NCBI GenBank assembly: GCA_022827785.1
Contig: JAJEIM010000022.1
Location: forward strand, 1 to 64,000
From: Acidimicrobiia bacterium
GTDB taxonomy: Bacteria > Actinomycetota > Acidimicrobiia > Spongiisociales > Spongiisociaceae
DNA length: 64,000 bases
Reading direction: 5' to 3'
Positions 8,136 to 18,073 of the stretch are shown here, in pieces. The position numbers were made by a program, and so were the translations under genes. Numbering within the stretch: position 1 is the first letter of the stretch; every line of letters starts with the position of its first letter. The notes under the pieces are model-generated. The model was not told the origin of the DNA, made no database searches, and saw only the letters and a program-made list of their open reading frames with translations.

Positions 8136-9905
8136 TCAGAACAGGCCGATGATCTTGCCGTCTTCATCGATGTCCACATTCATGTAGGCCGGTCTGGCCC
8201 CCAGGCCCGGCATGGTGCGGATCTCGCCCAGGAGCACCACCAGGAATCCGGCGCCGACCGACGCCCTGACCTCGCGAACCGGCACGGTGAACCCGCGCGG
8301 CCGCCCTTTCAGGGAGGAGTCGTGCGAGATCGAGAGGGGGGTCTTGGCCATGCAGATCGGGAGGTCCCCCATCCCGGCCTTCTCGAAGTCGGCGATCTGG
8401 CGCGCCGCGGCGGCCGAATAGTCGACCCCGCCGGCACCGTAGATTTCCCGGCAGACGGTCTCGATCTTCTCCTTGATCGACCGGTCCGACGGGTATAGGA
8501 AACGGAAATCCGCCGGCCGTTCGCAGGCATCGACCACGGCTTCGGCCAACTCAAGCGCTCCGCGCCCGCCATCCGCCCAGTGGCTGGACGTGACTGCCGA
8601 CAGCGCTCCAGCCTCCCGAGCCGCCCGCCTGACCAGCCGGCGCTCGTTCTCCGTGTCGGTCGGGAAGGTATTGACCGCCACCACCACCTCGATCCCGAAG
8701 CGGCGGGCGTTCTCGATGTGCGCCACCAGGTTGACGAGACCGGCCTCCAGCAGGGGCAGGTTCTCCTCCGTATAGGCCGGGGCGAGCGGCCGGCCCGCTA
8801 CCACGCGAGGACCGCCTCCGTGGGTCTTGAGCGCCCGGACCGTTGCCACCAGGACCACCGCGTCGGGCTTCAAACCGGAGGCCCGGCACTTGATATTGAA
8901 GAACTTCTCCATTCCCATGTCGGCCCCGAATCCCGACTCGGTAACCACGTATTCCCCGAGTTGGAGCGCCACCCGGTCGGCCAGGATCGACGAGTTGCCA
9001 TGGGCGATGTTGGCGAACGGACCCGCGTGGACGAAAGCGGCCTGGCCTTCGAGCGTCTGCATGAGAGTGGGATGCAGCGTGTCCTTCATCAGGACGGTTA
9101 CCGCGCCGCCCACGCCGAGATCGTCGAGCGAGATCGTGTTGCCGCGCTTATCCGCCCCCACCACGATCCGTCCGCAGCGGGTCCTGAGGTCGCGGAGCGC
9201 CGAGGCGTAGTCGTGCCCGTCGGTGAGCGCCAGGATCGCCATCAACTCGGAAGCCACGGTGATGTCGTAGCCGGTTTCCCGGGGCCGGCCGTCGATCCGG
9301 CCGCCCAGGCCCAGCACCACGTTGCGCAGTGCCCGATCGTTGACGTCGACCACCCGCCGCCACTGGGCACGGAACATGTCGATGTCGAGCCGCTCCAGCC
9401 CTATGGCCTCGAGCTGGGCGTCGCTCATCCGCCCCTCGTGGTACCAGCGGGCGTCCATGGCCGCGGCCGCCAGGTTGTGGGCCACGCTGATGGCATGCAT
9501 GTCACCGGTCAGGTGCAGGTTGAACTCGTCCATGGGGATGACCTGGCTGTAGCCGCCCCCTGCCGCACCGCCCTTGATCCCGAAAGTTGGTCCCATCGAG
9601 GGCTGGCGGATGGCTGCGACAGGCTTCTTCCCGAGGAGGCCCAGTCCTTGGACCAGACCGATCGTGGTGGTGGTCTTGCCCTCCCCGAGCGGGGTCGGTG
9701 TTACCGCGGTGACGTCTATGTACTTGCCGGGTGGGCGGGCGCCGACCCGCTTCAGTATGTCGAGGTGGACCTTCGCCTTGGTCGAACCGTAGGGAATCAG
9801 CTCATCGGCGCGGATCCCGATCGACTCGGCGACCTCGGCAATCGGCGTGACCGGAGCGGCCTGCGCGATCTCGAGATCGGAGGGGAACCTACCGGTGGGA
9901 TTCAT
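8136..9905 (-). CDS. fhs: Formate-tetrahydrofolate ligase
   Basis: The 589-residue enzyme joins formate to tetrahydrofolate with ATP, or works in reverse to make ATP and formate. Family patches are clear: the nucleotide loop TPLGEGKTTTTIGLVQGLG (about 71-89), QPSMGPTFGIKGGAAGGGYS (about 99-118) and MDEFNLHLTGD just after. Near the C-terminus it has MPGLGARPAYMNVD. Usual family length is about 555-600. The start is the ATG at 9905 with GGAG 6 bases upstream; an in-frame extension to 9965 has no family similarity. It is the first gene of the C1 operon. Together with formate dehydrogenase it can oxidise folate-bound C1 units to CO2. Confidence 0.96.
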   Translation of the reverse strand: MNPTGRFPSDLEIAQAAPVTPIAEVAESIGIRADELIPYGSTKAKVHLDILKRVGARPPGKYIDVTAVTPTPLGEGKTTTTIGLVQGLGLLGKKPVAAIRQPSMGPTFGIKGGAAGGGYSQVIPMDEFNLHLTGDMHAISVAHNLAAAAMDARWYHEGRMSDAQLEAIGLERLDIDMFRAQWRRVVDVNDRALRNVVLGLGGRIDGRPRETGYDITVASELMAILALTDGHDYASALRDLRTRCGRIVVGADKRGNTISLDDLGVGGAVTVLMKDTLHPTLMQTLEGQAAFVHAGPFANIAHGNSSILADRVALQLGEYVVTESGFGADMGMEKFFNIKCRASGLKPDAVVLVATVRALKTHGGGPRVVAGRPLAPAYTEENLPLLEAGLVNLVAHIENARRFGIEVVVAVNTFPTDTENERRLVRRAAREAGALSAVTSSHWADGGRGALELAEAVVDACERPADFRFLYPSDRSIKEKIETVCREIYGAGGVDYSAAAARQIADFEKAGMGDLPICMAKTPLSISHDSSLKGRPRGFTVPVREVRASVGAGFLVVLLGEIRTMPGLGARPAYMNVDIDEDGKIIGLF

Positions 9906-9974
9906 GCAATCTCCGTAGAAAGGTGACCTGCCGAACGTGAATTCTACCCAGGAGATCCTACCCATCTGTGTGCT

Positions 9975-9999
9975 ACGATGCGGAACTGTTCCGTATCGT
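9975..9999. promoter_or_regulatory. 25-bp operator-like dyad between fhs and proV
   Basis: The core CGGAACTGTTCCG (9981-9993) is a perfect palindrome about one base. Outside it ACGAT (9975-9979) pairs with ATCGT (9995-9999), with a single G/T mismatch between core and arms. The site lies 70 bases before fhs and 125 before proV in the only divergent region of the C1 cluster. Its size and symmetry suit a TetR- or GntR-type repressor; the regulator is not in the window. A transcribed hairpin is the alternative. Confidence 0.55.
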
Positions 10000-10123
10000 G
10001 AGAAGGAGGACGCAGTTCATCGGGCATGGCGAACCATCCCACACTAGGGTCATGGGCCATGGCGTCGTAACCGGGTGAACCATAAGCGTAGGGGCGCGGT
10101 GAAGAGCGCGGAAGGGAGCGGCG

Positions 10124-11343
<1,220 letters not shown>

Positions 11344-11347
<4 letters not shown>

Positions 11348-13521
11348 GCGCCCAGAACCTAGCTCCATCCATCCTCGCCCAGCAGGATGGAGCGCCTGCT
11401 CGGATAAACATCTGGGACAACGCCATTCTCGATGAGTGGCGGATCCCGTTCGGGGACTGGATCGAACAGGCTATCGACTGGGTCGCAGTCAACCTACCGA
11501 CGCTGCTCGACATTATTCGCTGGCCCTTCGACACGATGATCCGGAACCTCGTACGGGACTTCCTCGTCGAGATCTCGTGGGTGTGGATCGTGGTGGCGAT
11601 GGCGCTGATCGCCTGGCTGACCCGTAACGCGAAGGTGGCCGCCTTCGTAGCCGTTGCCCTGACGATCTGCGGACTCCTGGGTGACGGATACTGGAAGGAA
11701 ACTGCCGCCACCATCGGCTTCATCGGAGTCGCAGTGATCCTGTGCGTAGTGATAGGGATCCCGGTCGGCATCGCCTGCGGACGGGTGGACAGTATCTGGC
11801 AGGTGACCCGACCGATCCTCGACGCCATGCAGGTGGTGCACTCGTTCGTCTACATGCTGCCGTTCATCTGGTTCTTCGATCTGGGCGAGGTCTCGGCCAC
11901 GATGGTGACCATGGTGTTCGCCCTCCCGCCGCTGATCCGGCTCACCAACCTCGGGATCCGGCAGGTGCCCGCCGACGTGGTGGAGGCCTCTCGCGCCTAC
12001 GGAGCCTCGGAGTTCCGGGTCCTGTTCGACGTCCAGATTCCCCTGGCCCGGCCGGCCATCATGACCGGCATCAACCAGACATTGCTGCTGGCGATCTCAA
12101 TGCTCGGTATCGCCGCCATCATGGGAGCGGCAGGTCTGGGACGACTCCTGTTCCGGGCGATCAACAACCAGAACGCCGCCCTGGCCGCGTCTGCAGGCCT
12201 GGCCTTCTTCCTGGTGGCTGTGGTGCTCGACCGGATGTCACAGCGAGAAGGCACCGAATCCACACACTTCCTGAAGCGAATCCACCTGGCCTGGAAGCAC
12301 CGGCGCGACCCCGAGGTTCTCATCCCCGATGCCGAAGAGTCGGCTGTGGTGAAACACGACGAGATCGAAGTGTTCGCACCGATATCACCGAGGGAGCGTC
12401 TCGCGATGGGGCTCTCGTTGATCGGCGCAGCCGTGGCCGTCGTGAGCACTCTTCTTCCCTGGTCCATCGACGCCGGCAAGATGAGTGCATTCGGCCGATG
12501 GTCGGACGCGTCTCTCGAGGGCCAGCTGACCGGCCAGTCCTTCGGCGGCTTGGACCCGACCGGCGGGTCGTGGTTCGGCATCGTGGTACTGGGCCTGGGC
12601 GCTTTCGTCATACTCGCCGTGATCGGAGCCTGGGCGCGACCCGGACGCGCTCCCCGCTGGCTCGCTGCCGACGGCGCCGCGATAGCGGGCATCTGCCTCC
12701 TGATCGTCACTTGCGCGCATTTCTTGGGACAGTCGGTGAGAGAGGCCAGGGTCGCGCCGGATGCGGTCGACCCCGCCCTCGGAGCAGGCATGTACCTCGC
12801 CATCGCGGGAGGGCTGATCGCCCTGATCGGGACCGTACTGTGGCTCAGAGCGGCAGACCACTCCCCCCTCCATCCGCTCCCCACCGGGATAGCTTGGGGA
12901 CGACTCATCGGTCTCGGGATCGCCGTTCTCGTACTGGTCCTGGGCATGTTCTCTGCATGGAGCGCCGATAGCCGCCCGGACCGGGCACTCACCCCTGAGG
13001 CTCTCGCAGAAGCAGAGGCCAGGGCTCTGAGAATCGAGGAACTGAAACGCTTGTCGGAGGAGGACCCGGCCAACAACGCTGTCTACGCCGCCGACCTCCT
13101 GGTCGAGACGGCGATAGCCCGCAAGCCCAGCACCACGGATGGCATATCCACTGGCGGTTCCCAGCTCGGCCTCTGGGCTCTGGTAGCCGGCTTGCTTGCT
13201 CTCGTGACCGGACTTCCCGCCGCCGGTGTATTCGGCGGAAGCGAGCAACGCAGATGGAGGTGGAACGCCGCCACGGCCGGCCTCGGTCTCGGCGCAGCAT
13301 CCATCGCCTTCGCGTGGATCTTCACCCACGTACGATCCGGCGATCCCCAGTTCTTGACCGGAATCGGGGCGTTTCTCACCATGCTAGGTGGGCTGATAGT
13401 CCTAGCATCTACGATGAGCGTCTTGAAGGAGTTCCGACGCGCAAAAGTCTACGGAAACCCGCTGGATGTAGAGACGGAGGCCGATGCCACTACCAAGGTC
13501 GCAGCCGGAGCCTCTATGTGA
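11344..13521 (+). CDS. proW: ProW-type ABC permease with a 425-residue membrane extension
   Basis: Residues 1-300 are a normal ProW permease: an N-terminal amphipathic part, about six membrane segments and the EAA loop DVVEASRAYGASEFRVLFD (211-229) that contacts the ATPase. The protein does not end there. After a charged linker (about 301-350) come some seven or eight more hydrophobic segments up to residue 725. These include LPWS after the first segment (371-374), Gly/Trp-rich loops and an acidic Ala/Glu-rich patch (about 555-575). Known ProW proteins are about 280-360 residues. I do not recognise the extension; it could be a sensor or partner domain. The frame is uninterrupted and the start overlaps proV by 4 bases. 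Confidence 0.85.
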
Positions 13522-13534
13522 ACCTTCCGCTCAC

Positions 13535-13555
13535 GCGGGAGCAGGGAACTCCCGC
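13535..13555 (+). other. Intercistronic stem-loop between proW and proX
   Basis: A perfect 7-bp stem GCGGGAG/CTCCCGC with a 7-base loop lies 14 bases after the permease stop and 33 before proX. No T-run follows. Such hairpins often protect or partly terminate transcripts so that the binding protein is made in excess; that role is inferred. Confidence 0.45.
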
Positions 13556-13587
13556 TTAACCGAACTCGAAACGAACAAGAAAGGAGC

Positions 13588-15006
13588 ATGATGAAACTCA
13601 GTATCAGAATCACCGCGGTCTTGGCTGTTCTCGCTCTTGTGGCAGCTGCCTGTGGCGATGACACTGAAGACGCACCTGCCACCACTGCACCCCCGGTGAC
13701 GGTGACACAGGTCGTGATCGACGAAGCTGCCAAGGCAGAAGCTGAAGCCGCTATGGCCGAGGCTCAGGCCATGATGGACGACGCCGCAGCCATGGTGGCG
13801 GAGGCCGAAGCCCAAGCCACAGAGGCCGCTTCCATGTCCGAGGAGGACCAGGCCATGGCTGCGGAAGCCCAGGCTGAGGCCGAAGCCATGATGGAAGAGG
13901 CCCAAGCCATGCTGGACGAAGCCGAAGCCATGGAGGCAGAGGCTGAGGCTCGGGCTGCCGAGGAAGCGGCCAGGATGGAAGAAGAGGCCATGAGGCTCCC
14001 CGGTGAGGGTGTCAGCCTGACGATGGCCAGGGCCAACTGGTCGACGGGCTACTTCCAGGCCGAGTTGATGCGCCAGATGATGCAGATGCTTGGCTACGAG
14101 GTGTCCGATCCCGCCGATCTCGAGTTGGGACCGTCGCTGGCATACCTGGCGATGGCCCAGGGTGAGGCCGACTTCTGGGTCAACAGCTGGTACCCGGGCC
14201 ACAACAGCTGGCTCGCGGCGGAGCTGCCGGACGGTTCCCTGGTCGGTGAGCACGTACGCCGGGTCGGTGAGTTGATGATCGCGGGTGGCTTGCAGGGATA
14301 CCTGATCACCAAGTCGTTCGCCGAGGAGTACGGGATCAATACCCTCGACGATCTGAACAACAACCCGGACGCCATCGCTGCCTACGATGCGCAGGACGTC
14401 AACCCGGGCAACGGCATCGCCGACATCTACGGATGTCCGGAGAGCTGGACCTGTGACGACATCATCCAGAGCCAGATCGCCCACTCAGGCTGGGCGAACA
14501 TCGAGCAGGTGCTGGCAGGCTATGACGCCATGTTCGCCGAGGCCACGGCCAAGGCTGACGCCGGCGAGCCGATGGTGGCCTACACATGGACCCCGAGCTC
14601 GTACATCACGGCGCTGCGGCCCGGCGACAATGTCGTATGGGTCGGCGTCGAGAGCCCGATCGACGACTCCAACCCGCTCGGCCGTCCAGGTGGCGAGGAA
14701 TGGGACCAGAGGCCCGGTACTGCGGCCATCGGCGCCGATTCCTGCCCGAGTGCGGCGGACGACGGAGTCTGCGAGATCGGTTGGGTGGCCGCTGACGTGA
14801 TCGCTTCGGCACGCCACGACATGCTGGCCAACCACCCGGCTGCCGCCAAGCTGCTGGAGATCGTCAAGCTCAACGTCGTCGACGTGTCGCTGCAGATCGT
14901 CAGGCAGGATGCCGGAGAGGATGTCGGCGCCCTCGTCACCGAGTGGATCGCCGCCAACCAGGACCAGGTGGACGCCTGGATCGCAGAGGCGTTGGCCGCG
15001 GCCTAG
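13588..15006 (+). CDS. proX: Glycine-betaine-type binding lipoprotein with Ala/Glu/Met helical spacer
   Basis: The 472-residue protein begins with a lipoprotein signal (LALVAAAC, lipidated Cys22) and a short Thr/Pro linker. Residues about 47-135 are almost only Ala, Glu, Met, Asp and Gln in repeating AEA-M units and should form a long charged helix or coiled coil. The OpuAC-type ligand domain (about 140-472) has tryptophans suited to a cation-pi cage in ARANWSTGYF, WVNSWYPGHNSW and AYTWTPSSY. The start is one of two adjacent ATGs (13588 or 13591); AAGGAG at 13581 favours the second. Ligands such as glycine betaine, proline betaine or DMSP are likely but not separable by eye. Confidence 0.9.
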   Translation: MMKLSIRITAVLAVLALVAAACGDDTEDAPATTAPPVTVTQVVIDEAAKAEAEAAMAEAQAMMDDAAAMVAEAEAQATEAASMSEEDQAMAAEAQAEAEAMMEEAQAMLDEAEAMEAEAEARAAEEAARMEEEAMRLPGEGVSLTMARANWSTGYFQAELMRQMMQMLGYEVSDPADLELGPSLAYLAMAQGEADFWVNSWYPGHNSWLAAELPDGSLVGEHVRRVGELMIAGGLQGYLITKSFAEEYGINTLDDLNNNPDAIAAYDAQDVNPGNGIADIYGCPESWTCDDIIQSQIAHSGWANIEQVLAGYDAMFAEATAKADAGEPMVAYTWTPSSYITALRPGDNVVWVGVESPIDDSNPLGRPGGEEWDQRPGTAAIGADSCPSAADDGVCEIGWVAADVIASARHDMLANHPAAAKLLEIVKLNVVDVSLQIVRQDAGEDVGALVTEWIAANQDQVDAWIAEALAAA

Positions 15007-15036
15007 TCCGATCCGTTCTACAACCGAACACAATCT

Positions 15037-15064
15037 GGAGGGCGCCGGTTTACCGGCGCCCTCC
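15037..15064 (+). terminator. Stem-loop terminator after proX
   Basis: A perfect 12-bp GC-rich stem (GGAGGGCGCCGG paired with its complement) closes a TTTA loop, 31 bases past the proX stop. The trailing sequence ATTCGTCT is only weakly T-rich. The position between two genes and stem strength support termination. Confidence 0.7.
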
Positions 15065-15148
15065 ATTCGTCTCTGAAGGCCGGAACGGCGCACCGGCTTC
15101 CGGTACTGCGAGAATGGCGTTCGAACCGGCCTCAACGAGTCGCAGCAC

Positions 15149-17902
15149 ATGAAACCGAAAGCAGGACCCACCGGGCAAGTGCCCGGACCGTCTCACCGAA
15201 CGAGTCTGCCCGAGCCGGCTGACGCCGATCTGCGGGCCGACGTCAGGCGCCTCGGCCGCCAGCTGGGCGAGACGCTGGTCCGCCAGCACGGCCAGGGACT
15301 ACTCGACTCGGTCGAGCGCGTCCGGACTCTTTCCCGCCGGCTGCGGTCTGCGCAGGTCGAGGTCTCCCACGAACTCGCCGAACTGCTTCGAGAGGTGGAC
15401 CTCGAACACGCCCTGCAGCTGGCGAAGGCCTTCACCGTCTACTTCCATCTCGCCAACGTGACCGAGCAGGTCCACCGGGTCGAGGACCACCGGGTGGAGG
15501 TTCTCAGCGCCGAGGGGCAGACGACCGAACGCGGCCTCGAGGAGGGCCTCGTGGCGCTGGTCGAGTCGGGAATACCGCCCGCCGATGTGGTCTCGCTGGT
15601 GCACCGGACGGTGCTGAAGCCCGTCTTCACCGCCCATCCGACCGAGGCCACCCGCCGCACCGTCCTCGAGAAGCTGAGCGAGATCGCCGACGCCACCGCC
15701 ACTAGGAGCAACCCGAGAACCTCCAGGGCGGATCGGGCGCGTATCGACCGCCGGGTGGAGGAGCTCATCGAGGCGATCTGGCAGACCGACGAGCTTCGCG
15801 ACCAGCGGCCGAACCCGATCGACGAGGCCCGCTTCGTCCGCCATTACCTCGAACGGACGATCCGCGAGGCTTTGCCCGGCCTGCTGGACAACATCGCCGC
15901 TGCGGTGCATCTGATCGGGGGCGAGCTGAGCACCGACAGCAGCCCGATCCGCTTCGGTTCATGGGTCGGCGTAGACCGGGACGGGAACCCCAATGTCACG
16001 CCGGAAATGACCCGGACCGTGGTGGAGCAACAGAGGAAGACGGCCCTGGAGATCCTCATCTCCGAAGTGGAGAACCTGGCCGCCGAACTGAGCGCGAACA
16101 CCCTCATCACGGAGATCTCGGATGGGCTCGCGGCGTTCATCGACCGGCGCCGGCAGGCCTACCGTGATGTGCTGGAAGGCACCAACGACCGCGAGCCCTA
16201 CCGCCAGGGTCTGGTGATCGTCCACCAGCGCCTCCTGGAGACACGGGACGGCGGGGTCCGCTCCTACGGCTCTCCGCATGAACTCCTTGACGACCTCGCC
16301 GTGTTCGAATCCTCCCTGCGCGAGAATCGAGGCGCCCTCCAAGCCGGTGGCCGGCTGGCGCGGACCCGGCTGCTGGCGGCCACGATCGGTTTCCATCTGG
16401 CCGCGCTCGACATCCGCCAGCACACCGACCACCACCACCGGGCGATCGCATCCCTCACCTCCTACCTCGGTACCGGCTACGGCGACCTGGATCGGAACGG
16501 ACGGACCGGATTCCTGGTCCGTGAACTCTCCGGCACGCGGCCGGTGGCGCCGCCGGGAACCGGCCGCGGGGATGACGAGACGCTGGATCTTTTCGGCCTG
16601 CTGCGGGAACTGCTGGACGAGCACGGTGATCAGGTCATCGACTCCTACATCATCTCGATGGCGCGGGGAGTGGACGACGTGCTGGCCCCGATGATGCTGG
16701 CCCGTGAAGTGGGTCTGGTCGATCCGGCCCGGGGAGTGGCGCGCCTCGGCTTCGTCCCGCTTTTCGAGACCATCGACGACCTCCGGCTGATCGGTCCCAC
16801 CCTGGAGGAGCTGCTGGAGGTACCCGCCTACCGCCGGCTTCTAGAGCTACGCGGCGGGATCCAGGAAGTCATGGTCGGGTACTCCGACTCGAACAAGGAC
16901 GGAGGGATCACCACCTCGCAGTGGGAGATCCACAAGGCCCTGCTGGTAATCCGCGACATCTCCCGCAGCTCCGGAGTACGGATAGACGTCTTCCACGGAC
17001 GGGGAGGATCCGTCGGTCGCGGAGGTGGGCCCACGCATGCCGCCATTCTCAGCCAGCCGTATGGGGCGCTGGACGGCGTCATCAAGCTCACCGAGCAGGG
17101 CGAGGTGATCGCCGACAAGTACGGTCTGGCCGGACTTGCCCACCGGAACCTCGAGCTGGCCCTGTCGGCGCTGGTGGAGGCGTCCCTGGCCCATCGCGCC
17201 CCGCACCACGACGTCGAGGACGTCCGGCGATGGCACGAGATCATGAACCTCGTATCCTCCGCCGCGTACGGCACCTACCGGCGGTTCATCGACGATCCGG
17301 GCATGGTCGAGTACTTCACCACCTCGACGCCGGTCGAGGAGTTGGGCTTGCTCAACATCGGATCCCGCCCCGCGAAGCGCCATCAGACGGTGGGGGTCAC
17401 CCACCTCCGGGCCATTCCGTGGGTGTTCGGCTGGACCCAGTCCCGCCAGATCGTCCCCGGTTGGTACGGAGTGGGGAGCGGCTTCGCAGCGGCCTTCGAG
17501 GCGGGATTGGGGACCGACCTGGCCCGGATGTACCGCGAGTGGCCCTTCTTCCGGACCTTCATCTCCAATGTCGAGATGACCGTGGCCAAGACCGACCTTT
17601 CCATCGCCCGCCACTACGTGGACAACCTGGTCGCGGCAGAGCGCCGGCCCATGTTGGAAATGATCGCCACCGAATACGCCCTGACCGTTTCGTGCCTCCG
17701 GCAGGTCACGGGGGCCGACCTGCTGGCCGATCGCCCGCTGCTGCGGCGCGCCCTGGCCGTGCGCGACCCCTACCTGGACCCGTTGAACGTGCTGCAGGTC
17801 GAGCTGCTGAAACGATCCCGTTCGGGTGACCACGAGAGATACCGGCGCGGACTCCTCCTGACCATCAACGGCATCGCGGCAGGCATGCGCAACACGGGTT
17901 AG
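15149..17902 (+). CDS. ppc: Phosphoenolpyruvate carboxylase
   Basis: The 917-residue enzyme carboxylates PEP to oxaloacetate, replenishing the TCA cycle. Signatures are VFTAHPTEATRRT with the catalytic His163, GYSDSNKDGG (about 573-582) and FHGRGGSVGRGGGPTHAA (about 615-632). The C-terminus ends NGIAAGMRNTG as usual for the family. Length is normal. The ATG at 15149 has no good ribosome site, so the exact start is less certain than the identity. It is a single gene, separated from proX by a terminator and from the next gene by 171 bases. Confidence 0.96.
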   Translation: MKPKAGPTGQVPGPSHRTSLPEPADADLRADVRRLGRQLGETLVRQHGQGLLDSVERVRTLSRRLRSAQVEVSHELAELLREVDLEHALQLAKAFTVYFHLANVTEQVHRVEDHRVEVLSAEGQTTERGLEEGLVALVESGIPPADVVSLVHRTVLKPVFTAHPTEATRRTVLEKLSEIADATATRSNPRTSRADRARIDRRVEELIEAIWQTDELRDQRPNPIDEARFVRHYLERTIREALPGLLDNIAAAVHLIGGELSTDSSPIRFGSWVGVDRDGNPNVTPEMTRTVVEQQRKTALEILISEVENLAAELSANTLITEISDGLAAFIDRRRQAYRDVLEGTNDREPYRQGLVIVHQRLLETRDGGVRSYGSPHELLDDLAVFESSLRENRGALQAGGRLARTRLLAATIGFHLAALDIRQHTDHHHRAIASLTSYLGTGYGDLDRNGRTGFLVRELSGTRPVAPPGTGRGDDETLDLFGLLRELLDEHGDQVIDSYIISMARGVDDVLAPMMLAREVGLVDPARGVARLGFVPLFETIDDLRLIGPTLEELLEVPAYRRLLELRGGIQEVMVGYSDSNKDGGITTSQWEIHKALLVIRDISRSSGVRIDVFHGRGGSVGRGGGPTHAAILSQPYGALDGVIKLTEQGEVIADKYGLAGLAHRNLELALSALVEASLAHRAPHHDVEDVRRWHEIMNLVSSAAYGTYRRFIDDPGMVEYFTTSTPVEELGLLNIGSRPAKRHQTVGVTHLRAIPWVFGWTQSRQIVPGWYGVGSGFAAAFEAGLGTDLARMYREWPFFRTFISNVEMTVAKTDLSIARHYVDNLVAAERRPMLEMIATEYALTVSCLRQVTGADLLADRPLLRRALAVRDPYLDPLNVLQVELLKRSRSGDHERYRRGLLLTINGIAAGMRNTG

Positions 17903-17940
17903 CGCCACACAGGTCCGGCAAGACCGACCCGACCAACGCA

Positions 17941-17954
17941 CCGGGAATTCCCGG
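17941..17954. promoter_or_regulatory. Perfect 14-bp palindrome upstream of the MMPL gene
   Basis: CCGGGAATTCCCGG lies 120 bases before the MMPL start. A TAGGAT hexamer at 17965-17970 could be its -10, which would place the palindrome over the -35 region. MMPL genes are often repressed by TetR-type proteins, but none is encoded here. Confidence 0.35.
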
Positions 17955-18073
17955 GAAGTCTCGCTAGGATGCTTGAGGGGGCGTTCTCGAACCCCTGTTC
18001 GGCTTCCGGGGACCGCCGGTCACGGATCCTGCCGGGGTGTCTCCGTGGCCGCCGACAACAAGGAGATGACCTG

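Noticed and set aside
13740-13990. Repeat-driven frameshift in proX
   Set aside because: The repetitive region stays in one frame, keeps a consistent helical composition and joins a complete binding domain.
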